This document shows, one piece after another, positions 7,833 to 15,453 of a DNA stretch of 64,000 nucleotides. A program made the translations under genes and the position numbers. The stretch covers positions 1 through 64,000 of the forward strand of contig JAHHHK010000021.1 in assembly GCA_019359395.1 (NCBI GenBank). The letters are read 5' to 3'. This DNA comes from Komarekiella atlantica HA4396-MV6 (GTDB taxonomy: Bacteria > Cyanobacteriota > Cyanobacteriia > Cyanobacteriales > Nostocaceae). Below the pieces are notes generated by a model, which saw nothing but the letters and a program-made list of their open reading frames with translations, ran no database searches and was not told where the DNA came from. Every line of letters begins with the position of its first letter. The first letter of the stretch is position 1.

Positions 7833-8696
7833 ATGCCAGCAACAAAACCGCATAACATGGCAAACACAACATTTACCAACATAGCCACCGAATTAACAGC
7901 ACTAGCTACTAAACTACGCCATAGCACCGTTAAAATAAACAGCGGTTCTCTAGGAATCGGTTCCGGTGTAATATGGCAACCTAACGGAGTAATTATCACT
8001 AATGCCCACGTAGCAACCAGCAACAGCGCAACTGTGGAATTATCCGATGGACGAAAATTTGACGCACTACGTACACACTTTAACCCACAACAAGATTTAG
8101 CAGCCCTAAAAATTGCTGCCACTGACTTAACTGCTGCAAAAATTGGTAATTCTGAAGCGCTACGAGTCGGCGAATTAGTCTTAGCAGTAGGTAATCCTTT
8201 TGCAGACAGTGGTGCTGTAACTACCGGGATTATCTGTGCTAATAATTCGCGGGCAGTTATGGCAGATTTGCGGCTGTATCCTGGTAATTCTGGGGGGCCA
8301 CTTGCTGACTGTCTCGGTCGAGTTGTGGGCATTAACACTATGATTGCCAATGGTTTAGCTGTAGCAGTTCCTAGCAACACTGTAGACCGTTTTTTGAGCG
8401 GTAATACTCGCCCACAACTGGGGGTAACACTACAACCTGTGCTTTTAGACAGACGCGCTTTGGGTTTACTAGTGTTATCAATTTTACCTGGTGGTGTAGC
8501 AGAAACCGCTGGAGTCAAAATTGGTGATGTGTTAATTGGAGTTGCAGGGCGTTTGTTTACTAACCCCAACGACTTAGCTAAATATCTCCATCAAAGCAAC
8601 AATAACCAATCACTTCCTCTACAAGTACTGCGCGGTGGACAGCAATTTGTTGTGTATGTTGCGGTGCAGAGTGGGAATCCTGTGGAGGCGACATGA
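7833..8696 (+). CDS. HtrA/DegP-like serine protease with PDZ domain
   Basis: 287 residues from the ATG at 7833; an alternative ATG at 7857 is equally plausible because no clear ribosome-binding site exists. The trypsin-like domain has an intact triad: His in TNAHV, Asp in PQQDLAALKI, and Ser in GNSGGP. A PDZ domain follows (PQLGVTLQPV...GVAETAGVKIGD). No signal peptide or membrane anchor is visible, unlike classical periplasmic DegP, so a cytoplasmic site is likely. The stop overlaps the next start by 4 bp (ATGA), so it is translationally coupled to the response regulator. It is probably quality control or regulated proteolysis. Confidence 0.9.
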   Translation: MPATKPHNMANTTFTNIATELTALATKLRHSTVKINSGSLGIGSGVIWQPNGVIITNAHVATSNSATVELSDGRKFDALRTHFNPQQDLAALKIAATDLTAAKIGNSEALRVGELVLAVGNPFADSGAVTTGIICANNSRAVMADLRLYPGNSGGPLADCLGRVVGINTMIANGLAVAVPSNTVDRFLSGNTRPQLGVTLQPVLLDRRALGLLVLSILPGGVAETAGVKIGDVLIGVAGRLFTNPNDLAKYLHQSNNNQSLPLQVLRGGQQFVVYVAVQSGNPVEAT

Positions 8697-9322
8697 TCCG
8701 AGTCATGGTAGTTGCTACTTCCCCCGTGGTGCGGGCAGGGTTATCAGCAGTGGTGACTAGCAATCCCACGCTGACGGTTGTGGGAAGTGCATCCGATTTG
8801 GATGTACTAACAAGGGAAGTTGGGCTACAACCCGATGTAGTGCTACTAGATTTGAGCGGGAATCTTCAACAATCGGTGTGGGAAAAATTGCTGCTGATTC
8901 AAGAGGAGCAATACCCATTGATAATCATAGTAATTGTTGAGGAACTTGACAGTATCGACTTGGAAATGGCTTTACGTTCTGGTGTCCGGGGTATATTACC
9001 CAGCACTAGTACAGAGTCGGAAATTGTCGCTGCTGTTGAGGCGATCGCTTTTGGTTTAGTGGTGCTACATCCAGATTTTTTGGAGTTGCTTTCTGTGCGA
9101 GAAAAAGTTGTGGTAAATCCTGTGCAAACCTTGACACCACGGGAAATCGAGGTTTTAGGAATGCTCGGTTCTGGGTTGGGAAATAAAGCGATCGCTAAAG
9201 GTTTGCATATATCTGAGCATACAGTTAAATTTCATCTTTCATCCATTTTTCAAAAGCTCGGTGTCTCCACCCGCACTGAGGCTGTTGCTGTAGGTGTGCG
9301 ACTAGGTTTAATTATGCTGTGA
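8693..9322 (+). CDS. NarL/FixJ-type response regulator with atypical receiver
   Basis: 209 residues. The C-terminal LuxR-type HTH (about 145-205) is textbook: LTPREIEVLGMLGSG, NKAIAKGLHISEHTVKFHLSSI. The receiver keeps the phospho-acceptor-like Asp53 (VVLLDLSG). The N-terminal acidic pair that binds Mg is replaced (VVATSP), and the conserved Lys near the end of the domain is absent (GILPSTST). Phosphorylation by a normal kinase is therefore doubtful. It overlaps the htrA stop by 4 bp, which points to a protease-linked regulatory unit. Confidence 0.88.
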   Translation: MIRVMVVATSPVVRAGLSAVVTSNPTLTVVGSASDLDVLTREVGLQPDVVLLDLSGNLQQSVWEKLLLIQEEQYPLIIIVIVEELDSIDLEMALRSGVRGILPSTSTESEIVAAVEAIAFGLVVLHPDFLELLSVREKVVVNPVQTLTPREIEVLGMLGSGLGNKAIAKGLHISEHTVKFHLSSIFQKLGVSTRTEAVAVGVRLGLIML

Positions 9323-9346
9323 TTCTCTTGACTATCCTATTATTCC

Positions 9347-10222
9347 TCAACATCTCGCAGAACGCGGCAGCATAAATTTCTCTCCCTCCGCTGCAAATGT
9401 ACCGCGAACCATCAGCACAGTTTCATCCAATTTATGAGGGAATGACTCCACATCTCTGACATCAAGACGTTCAGGACTAAAGTAGATTACTACCTCTGCA
9501 ATGGGTTGAGGTATTCTAACCAGAATTTCCTTTAAAGAGCATATCTGCGTTGCGACTAGATCAAAAAGATGAAGTCTGCTATCTTCAATCTCCATACAAG
9601 CGATTAAATCTAAATCCTCCGCATAGTATAAGGGACGGCTTCCTTCATTGACGCAGAATACAGGTTTTTCCTTTACTACCCCAACTACATTAGATACAGG
9701 TGTGCGTGTTTCCAAAAGTCTGTGTAGCAATGTGAAATCCTTGATATCTGCAAAATTTAGAGTTCTCAAGCCATCAGTGCCACCTATAGAGTCACACTTG
9801 GCTTTAAAAATGTATTCTTCGATAACACGAAAGCCAAAAGGTAAGTAAAACTCTGGTTGCGGTGTCGTTAGTACCAGTGTTTCATAACGTTGGTCGCAAT
9901 ATTCTAGAACTTCCTCCATCACTTGACGGTAATAGCCTCTTCTGCGAAATTCCGCACGGGTAGCTACTGCATGAACTCCCCCCACAGTTAACCTTTGTTC
10001 CATGATTTGCATAGGAATTTCTAATACTCCCACATGAGTAATCGCTATATCATCATGAAAGCGAATAAACGGCGTCGAAGCTGTTTCCCAAGATGCACCT
10101 AGTTTTCTCCCACATTCTGCCAGACTGCTGAGTCCGGGAAATGTATCTTCTACCAAGTCAAAAAGCTTATCGCTTAAAGTGGGGTCAGCAGAGAATGACT
10201 GTTTGAAATGATACTGGCTCAT
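9347..10222 (-). CDS. GNAT-family N-acetyltransferase
   Basis: 291 residues. The acetyl-CoA motif A is clear around residues 85-110 (GGVHAVATRAEFRRRGYYRQVMEEVL), followed by the motif B segment YLPFGFRV. The extra 130-residue C-terminal domain makes it longer than simple GNATs, a layout seen in Eis-like and other two-domain acetyltransferases. The acceptor is unknown. It converges on the response regulator with a 24-bp gap, and no terminator is obvious there. Confidence 0.82.
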   Translation of the reverse strand: MSQYHFKQSFSADPTLSDKLFDLVEDTFPGLSSLAECGRKLGASWETASTPFIRFHDDIAITHVGVLEIPMQIMEQRLTVGGVHAVATRAEFRRRGYYRQVMEEVLEYCDQRYETLVLTTPQPEFYLPFGFRVIEEYIFKAKCDSIGGTDGLRTLNFADIKDFTLLHRLLETRTPVSNVVGVVKEKPVFCVNEGSRPLYYAEDLDLIACMEIEDSRLHLFDLVATQICSLKEILVRIPQPIAEVVIYFSPERLDVRDVESFPHKLDETVLMVRGTFAAEGEKFMLPRSARC

Positions 10223-10313
10223 GTATTATTCTAAGTTCAATATCTGACACTACAGATACTACAACATAAATTCCAGTAAATCTAATACCAATTTCAAAAA
10301 ATAATGCGACAGC

Positions 10314-10340
10314 TAGAGACGTTGCATTGCAACGTCTCTA
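10314..10340. repeat. 27-bp palindrome, GTAGAGACGT family, copy 2
   Basis: Arms TAGAGACGTTGCA / TGCAACGTCTCTA around a central T. It sits between the GNAT gene and the STRR array. Confidence 0.9.
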
Positions 10341-10389
10341 CACCCTGCACCCCTGCTACTTCTCTCGCCGCACTCTTCCACGTTCACTA

Positions 10390-10417
10390 TTTACTGTTTA
10401 CTGTTTACTGTTTACTG
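10390..10417. repeat. STRR heptanucleotide repeat, 4 x TTTACTG
   Basis: Four perfect tandem copies of TTTACTG, the reverse complement of the AGTAAAC repeats at 3920. The array runs into the 3' end of the DUF389 gene and supplies that gene's stop codon. Confidence 0.92.
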
Positions 10418-11405
10418 AAGATCGCCGTACTTCTTCCACTTCGCCAACTTGGAAAATTAAAGTGAAAGGTTGTCCCATTTCTCGCTCAATAAACTCTTCC
10501 AATAATTGCACTTGCCGAGGGGTTACAGGTTCCTTTGCCCGCACATTTAAACGGATTTGTGGTGGATTAGTTAGCCAATTTGTTTGATTTGTCAGTAACT
10601 CTAATCTTTGAAAAGTAACAGTTCTGTTTAATAAGGCTCGTCTGACACTGATTTCTAGCTGAGATTGCCGTACAAGTCGGAAGAAGCTTACACCCAAAGG
10701 AATAAGCAGAATTGCGGTTAAAGCTAAAGTCCAAGTGAGGGGTTTTCGTGCTCGACGCATGGATGTGTAACCTGCTATCAGAAATGTGAGCATACACGAA
10801 AGAGTGATGCCTAGCAGGTTAGTTAGGTAAAGTAGAGTTGCTCCGAAACTAAGTGAGAAATTTGCCTGCGACAACCCTAAACCAATCACACAAACAGGAG
10901 GCATGAGTGCAACGGCAATTGCAGTTCCCGCCAAACTTCCAGAAATTTTTGGCTCAACTTTAGCGTAGCCGCTGATACTTCCAGCTGCTACGGCTATCCC
11001 TAAATCTAATAGTGTTGGTTCGGAACGTGCTAGGATTTCACTACCAAAGGTAGGAAGACGTGTAAACAATCCTAAACTGTAGGCGATCGCTATTGCAGCA
11101 ATTGTTCCTACTACTACAGAAATTATTCCTTGGCGAAATAAGGGAACATTCCCTTGCAAAGCACCAAAAGCGAAAGCTCGAATTGGCAGCATCAGAGGTG
11201 CAATGATCATAGCGCCGATGATTACTGCACTACTGTTGGACAATAAACCAAAAGTAGCTATAGCACAGGAGCCAAAAATCAAAACTAGGTAGGATGAATC
11301 TAACATTGATTCTGCTAACAACTCTATTTCTAGCTGTTGGATTTTGACAGGCTCAGCCACTTTTTTTCTAAAATTCCGAAAGCGGTTTTGCAATTTATCT
11401 ATCAC
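10398..11405 (-). CDS. DUF389 / TIGR00341 family membrane protein
   Basis: 335 residues with at least six hydrophobic helices between about 35 and 240. The family motif SNSSAVIIGAMIIAPLMLPIRAF-type region lies around residues 55-78, and a soluble C-terminal part covers about 250-335. The function of DUF389 proteins is unknown. The last codons (SSVNSKQ-stop) are read straight from the heptamer repeat array, so the current stop was created or moved by the repeat. It is followed upstream by the AI-2E gene on the same strand. Confidence 0.85.
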   Translation of the reverse strand: MIDKLQNRFRNFRKKVAEPVKIQQLEIELLAESMLDSSYLVLIFGSCAIATFGLLSNSSAVIIGAMIIAPLMLPIRAFAFGALQGNVPLFRQGIISVVVGTIAAIAIAYSLGLFTRLPTFGSEILARSEPTLLDLGIAVAAGSISGYAKVEPKISGSLAGTAIAVALMPPVCVIGLGLSQANFSLSFGATLLYLTNLLGITLSCMLTFLIAGYTSMRRARKPLTWTLALTAILLIPLGVSFFRLVRQSQLEISVRRALLNRTVTFQRLELLTNQTNWLTNPPQIRLNVRAKEPVTPRQVQLLEEFIEREMGQPFTLIFQVGEVEEVRRSSVNSKQ

Positions 11406-11452
11406 AACGCCTTCCTACCCCATTATTCGCTAATTTGTCTAGATAATTTTGG

Positions 11453-12496
11453 TTAGTAAGAACCTGATGAAGGAACTTGCCGCCACTTATCTAAAATATC
11501 TTTAAATAACACTTCTTGTATCCAAATCTTGGCAATTACCGCCAGCGGGATCGCCATCAGTAATCCCAAAGCGCCAAAAAGAGTAACGAAAACAATTTGC
11601 GCCGTTAGTGTCATCGCAGGTAATAGCGCTACCTGTTTTGCCATCACGGTTGGGGTCAGCCAGTAGCTTTCAATGTTTTGAATGATTACATATAAAATTA
11701 TTACGGCCCCGGCTTTCCAAGGTGCATCAAGAAAAGCTATTGCCATTGGCAACACTACACTCAAAGTTGGGCCAATATTTGGAATAAAATTGAGTAATCC
11801 TGCTAAGACTGCATGAGCTAGTACAAGTGGTACTTGTAAAATCCATAACCCAAGTCCGCAAAGAACACCAATAAATACCATTTCAATCAAAGCGCCGATT
11901 GTCCAAGCGCCCAAACCTTCAGCGCAACGGGAGAGAATTTCCTCAACTCTCGAACGGTAGAAGCCAGGGAAGACGCGTACAAAAGCTCTACGGTAGGGCT
12001 GCGGATTAACAAGTAGCATTAAAGTGAGAACTATAACTAGTAGAAACTCTAAGATTGCAGTTATAGAAGTAGAGAATAGAGCGATCGCTCGTTGTAATAA
12101 ATTTGTAACCCAAGGCTGTATTTGTTCAATTAAACCATTGATATCAGGAATTTCCGGTAAATAAATTTGGGGGATGCGTTCCTCTAACCAGTTGATACCC
12201 CGTTGAATTTGATCTACTCCAGTTGGTAAAAGCACTACCAATTCCTGAAACTGCTGGATAAATGGCGGCACAATCAACAAGAAAACACCAACTAGCAGTG
12301 TCACGATCATACCTAAACTCAACCAAACAGCCCAAACACGTTTAACTCCAGACTGCTGAAATCGCCAAACTAGCTGATTAATCGCCACCGCCAGCACTAC
12401 AGCCGTGAATAACAGCAATACTAACTGCCGAATTTGCCAAAGGATGTAGAGCGAAAAAAATAGTGCCAGTAACCCCAAGCCTTGCCCTAGTTTCAT
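11453..12496 (-). CDS. AI-2E family transporter (PerM-like)
   Basis: 347 residues from the ATG at 12494-12496, chosen because it makes an ATGA overlap with the upstream gene's stop; a 14-residue longer start exists. About seven to eight membrane helices are arranged as in the AI-2E exporter family. They include the LNFIPNIGPTLSVVLPMAIAF-type segment near residue 250 and the VMAKQVALLPAM region. The substrate is unknown. Translational coupling with the 98-residue membrane protein suggests the two act together. A short degraded copy of nucleotides 11735-11813 lies downstream at 13145-13223. Confidence 0.88.
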   Translation of the reverse strand: MKLGQGLGLLALFFSLYILWQIRQLVLLLFTAVVLAVAINQLVWRFQQSGVKRVWAVWLSLGMIVTLLVGVFLLIVPPFIQQFQELVVLLPTGVDQIQRGINWLEERIPQIYLPEIPDINGLIEQIQPWVTNLLQRAIALFSTSITAILEFLLVIVLTLMLLVNPQPYRRAFVRVFPGFYRSRVEEILSRCAEGLGAWTIGALIEMVFIGVLCGLGLWILQVPLVLAHAVLAGLLNFIPNIGPTLSVVLPMAIAFLDAPWKAGAVIILYVIIQNIESYWLTPTVMAKQVALLPAMTLTAQIVFVTLFGALGLLMAIPLAVIAKIWIQEVLFKDILDKWRQVPSSGSY

Positions 12497-12789
12497 CTTG
12501 TTCTTCTCCTGTGCCGCCTGGGCTTTTGTTTTAACCAAAGTCCGATAAAACCAATAGCAGCCGCTACGATCAGTAAAAACAAAGGATTGAAGGCAATTAC
12601 ATAACTAGCATCTGGTTCATATCGCCAACGCAATAACCAAAATGTGTCATTGCCAATCATCAAAGAAGGCACTTTCAGAATAGTGAACAATACAAGCAGC
12701 AGTAAAGCGATCGCACTCAACAACAAGAATGCTGATAAAGTAATTTTTAACCAAAACCAGAAAATAGCATAGAGCTTTTGTGCTGACAT
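12493..12789 (-). CDS. Small two-helix membrane protein coupled to the AI-2E transporter
   Basis: 98 residues with hydrophobic helices at about 12-37 and 66-86 and a very basic tail (KQKPRRHRRRTR). Its TGA overlaps the ATG of the AI-2E gene. I do not recognise a family. It may be a subunit or assembly partner of the transporter, inferred from coupling only. Confidence 0.75.
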   Translation of the reverse strand: MSAQKLYAIFWFWLKITLSAFLLLSAIALLLLVLFTILKVPSLMIGNDTFWLLRWRYEPDASYVIAFNPLFLLIVAAAIGFIGLWLKQKPRRHRRRTR

Positions 12790-12968
12790 ATATTAATAAA
12801 GCAATTTTTCATAAGTAAAGTTCGTCAAATTGAAAAACTCAGAATACTTGCCTATTTTCAGACTGCATCTTAAATGTGAGTATAAAGTGACAGCCTCAGC
12901 TGCGGCTGCAATTGTGAGAATGAATCAAATTCGCTACGATAGCATCCGAAAATAAAAATTGTACCCTT

Positions 12969-12992
12969 GTAGAGACGTAGCTACGTCTCTGG
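12969..12992. repeat. Palindrome, GTAGAGACGT family, copy 3
   Basis: Perfect 20-bp palindrome AGAGACGTAG/CTACGTCTCT at 12971-12990 with flanking GT and GG. It is a shorter variant of the family. Confidence 0.88.
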
Positions 12993-13017
12993 ATAATGTA
13001 TATTTAATTTCTGGAGA

Positions 13018-13143
13018 TGTCTAATATTAGATGAAGCCATATCTGCGGTGGATAATGAGACGGAAGCACCTATCCAGCGCCCTTTAGAAAAGATTACCGT
13101 GAATCTGATTAACAATTGCGATCGTGTAGCGTATCGTAGGTAA
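13018..13143 (+). pseudogene. Remnant of an ABC-transporter ATPase domain
   Basis: The frame encodes CLILDEAISAVDNETE, then PIQRPLEKITVN and a short tail ending CDRVAYRR-stop. This is the Walker B plus D-loop region of an exporter-type ABC ATPase (usual form LILDEATSAVDNETEAAIQ). No Walker A, no signature motif and no start codon are present. The H-loop region after VN is deleted. It is a dead fragment. Confidence 0.7.
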
Positions 13144-13144
13144 T

Positions 13145-13223
13145 AGCTATTGCCATTGGCAACACTACACTCAAAGTTGAGCCAATATAGGGAATAAAGT
13201 TGAGTAATTCTGCTAAGACTGCA
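13145..13223 (-). pseudogene. Duplicated fragment of the AI-2E transporter gene
   Basis: Bases 13145-13223 match 11735-11813, inside the AI-2E gene, with only about half a dozen differences over about 79 bp (for example AGCTATTGCCATTGGCAACA is identical). The fragment is in the same orientation and 1410 bp away. It is too short to encode anything useful. Confidence 0.85.
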
Positions 13224-13282
13224 AAATTTCTAATTGCTTACTCCAACCCCAGTTTACTTTCTCATTTCAGTAGATCGCGCAT

Positions 13283-13978
13283 TTATTTTGCGATGTTTTG
13301 CAAGCCAAGCTGATGATATTCAAGGCGGAGTTGTTTAATATGAGCTTTATCTGACTCAAAGAATAAAATACGGCTAACTTCGTTTAATCCCAACCCGTTA
13401 AACTGAGCAAGTTCGGAGTTAGACAATGCCCAAGGAGGGCCATCGGGTTCTGCTTCAGTGTCCCGAAACCGAGTAATTATCAATAAGGTTCCCCCCACTG
13501 CAACCATAGAGGCAACCGACTCAATGACTGTTGAGCGTATACTCAAGGGTAAGGCTTGGATATTCCGAGATTCTACAACTAAGTCAAAACCCTGATCCCA
13601 TTGCGTAGGAACTGCCAATAAATCTGCAACTATGTAGTTGACACGAGAATCAGGAAATCGTTGCTGACACCAAGCGACAGCAGTGGGGGAAATATCAAAA
13701 GCAGTCACCTGAAATCCCCTCTGTGCTAAAGCTTCCGCATCATCTCCCAAACCACAACCAATTACCAGCGCTGAGCGCCCCTCACCTTGAGGAGCATGAG
13801 TTAACCAATCTTGAAGATAGGGGTGCGGCGCTAACTTTGCCCAAGGGATTTGAGTTACATCGCCATTAGATTCGGCATATAAAACATCAAACCATGCTGA
13901 TGGGTTTGATTGTTGTACTGCTTGGGTGGCTAACTGTTTAACTCTCTGCTGTAAGGTTTCTGGTGGTTTTTCATTCAT
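13283..13978 (-). CDS. SAM-dependent class I methyltransferase
   Basis: 231 residues. The SAM-binding motif I is ALVIGCGLGDDAEALAQRG (about residues 70-88), followed by the acidic end of strand 2 (VTAFDIS) and the motif II region NYIVADLL. A LLIITRF strand follows at about 165. The small-molecule acceptor is unknown. The gene precedes the Rieske ferredoxin gene but is separated from it by about 108 bp of low-complexity spacer, so an operon is uncertain. Confidence 0.85.
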   Translation of the reverse strand: MNEKPPETLQQRVKQLATQAVQQSNPSAWFDVLYAESNGDVTQIPWAKLAPHPYLQDWLTHAPQGEGRSALVIGCGLGDDAEALAQRGFQVTAFDISPTAVAWCQQRFPDSRVNYIVADLLAVPTQWDQGFDLVVESRNIQALPLSIRSTVIESVASMVAVGGTLLIITRFRDTEAEPDGPPWALSNSELAQFNGLGLNEVSRILFFESDKAHIKQLRLEYHQLGLQNIAK

Positions 13979-14086
13979 AAGCTAATTGATATTTAAGCTG
14001 TGTGTTGAAGAGATAAAAGACGAAAGACAGGAGACAGGAGTTATAAAAATTCCCCTGCTCCCTTACTCCCTCACTCCACCTACCTA

Positions 14087-14446
14087 TTATTCCTCTTGCA
14101 AATCAATCCAGATACTACCTTCTTCTACACGAACAGGAAACACTGGCAATGTTTTTTCTTGTGAAACCAACGAGAGCATCTTGCCTACACCAGGCGGCCA
14201 GGGACACCAGTCTTGTACTTCACCGGTACGCAAGTCGTAAGCACTACGATGAAAGGGACAAACGATCGCACCTGCTTCATTGATTTTCCCCTTTTTCAAA
14301 GGCAAATTTAAGTGAGGACAAGAGCTATTTACAGCATAAAACTGATTTTCGTGGTTTAAAAGCAGTATATTCTGGTTGCCAACTTTCACCACTTGTCGCG
14401 CACCTGGGGAAAGCGCTTCAACTGCAAGAACTTTAGTCCAGCTCAT
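14087..14446 (-). CDS. Rieske-type [2Fe-2S] ferredoxin
   Basis: 119 residues, the size of a stand-alone Rieske ferredoxin (NirD/BphF-like). Cluster ligands are Cys43 and His45 (SSCPHL), and Cys63 and His66 (VCPFHRSAYD). It carries one electron in the cytosol, probably to an oxygenase or reductase not located here. No partner oxygenase is adjacent; the nearest Rieske oxygenase is 34 kb away in the NRPS cluster. Confidence 0.9.
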   Translation of the reverse strand: MSWTKVLAVEALSPGARQVVKVGNQNILLLNHENQFYAVNSSCPHLNLPLKKGKINEAGAIVCPFHRSAYDLRTGEVQDWCPWPPGVGKMLSLVSQEKTLPVFPVRVEEGSIWIDLQEE

Positions 14447-14659
14447 TAGTGTTCTCTTTTTCTAATAGATCTGTTTTCAGTTTCCCGCAATTGTTACCAC
14501 TGCGATCGGGTAGTTAAGAGATAGGAGACAGGAGTTAGGAGTAGTGTAAGAAGTAGAAAATATTTTATTTACATTCCCCTACTTCTGTGCTACCCCACTC
14601 CCTCACTCACCTACGTTCCATAATAGATTTGAGAGTCTCGTCTTCAGGACTGCTTCCCG

Positions 14660-15448
14660 ATGTATCAAACCGACCCGCCACGTTCTCCAAAAGAAGTATT
14701 GCCGACCATGTATGATCTTCCCAGTGAAGACCCAGAGGAACCTGGTTTGCCTGATCAGTTTCATTTATTACAACCTCGTCTTTTGGACGAAAGCTTTTGT
14801 CCGCCAAATTATCCTAGCAACGAGATTTTTGTTGCTAGTGATTTAAATTTGTATTACGATTCGCGCAATCCGTTATGGCATAAGCGACCAGATTGGTTTG
14901 CTGTCTTGGGGGTTTCCCGTCTCTATGAACAAAGAGACTTACGCTTAAGTTATGTGGTTTGGCAAGAGGGAGTTTATCCTTTTATTGCGGTTGAGTTGCT
15001 GTCTCCCGGCACAGAAAAAGAAGACTTGGGGCAAACATTGCGGGATATTGAGCAACCGCCAGGAAAGTGGGAAGTGTATGAGCAAATTTTGCGAATTCCC
15101 TATTATGCTGTATTTGACCGCTACAAATATGAATTCAGGGTGTTTAAGTTAGATGGCGGACGTTATGCTGAGGTAGCCTTGTCAGAACCACGCTTCTGGA
15201 TACCAGAACTAGAATTAGGTTTGGGTGTATGGCAGGGACGCTATCAAGATATTGAGCAGCCTTGGTTACGTTGGTATGATGGGACAGGCAACTGGGTATT
15301 AACTTCTACAGAACAAGAAAAACAACGCGCAGAACAAGAAAGACGACGTGCAGAACAAGAAAGACGACGTGCAGAACAAGAAAGACGACGTGCAGAACGG
15401 TTAATAGCACAGTTGCGATCGCTCGGCGTTGAACCCGATTTAGATTAG
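14660..15448 (+). CDS. Uma2 family (DUF820) putative endonuclease
   Basis: 262 residues. The Uma2 core with a PD-(D/E)XK-like fold spans about 40-195, with the RPDWFAVLGV and FIAVELLSPGTEKED segments that carry the expected acidic residues. The C-terminus (about 215-255) is a charged coiled coil built from near-perfect AEQERRR heptads, often seen appended to Uma2 proteins. The family is hugely expanded in cyanobacteria and its function is unproven. It is convergent with the next gene, separated by 5 bp. Confidence 0.85.
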   Translation: MYQTDPPRSPKEVLPTMYDLPSEDPEEPGLPDQFHLLQPRLLDESFCPPNYPSNEIFVASDLNLYYDSRNPLWHKRPDWFAVLGVSRLYEQRDLRLSYVVWQEGVYPFIAVELLSPGTEKEDLGQTLRDIEQPPGKWEVYEQILRIPYYAVFDRYKYEFRVFKLDGGRYAEVALSEPRFWIPELELGLGVWQGRYQDIEQPWLRWYDGTGNWVLTSTEQEKQRAEQERRRAEQERRRAEQERRRAERLIAQLRSLGVEPDLD

Positions 15449-15453
15449 CTGTC

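Larger units (their letters stand above)
12790..13282. other. Intergenic region with gene fossils
   Basis: About 490 bp without an intact gene. It contains a palindrome at 12969-12992, an ABC-ATPase remnant at 13018-13143 and a duplicated scrap of the neighbouring AI-2E gene at 13145-13223. The first 180 bp is AT-rich and should hold the promoter of the 98-residue membrane protein. Confidence 0.75.

Noticed and set aside
14607-14807. 66-residue minus-strand frame at the start of the Uma2 gene
   Set aside because: Shadow of the well-supported Uma2 coding region.
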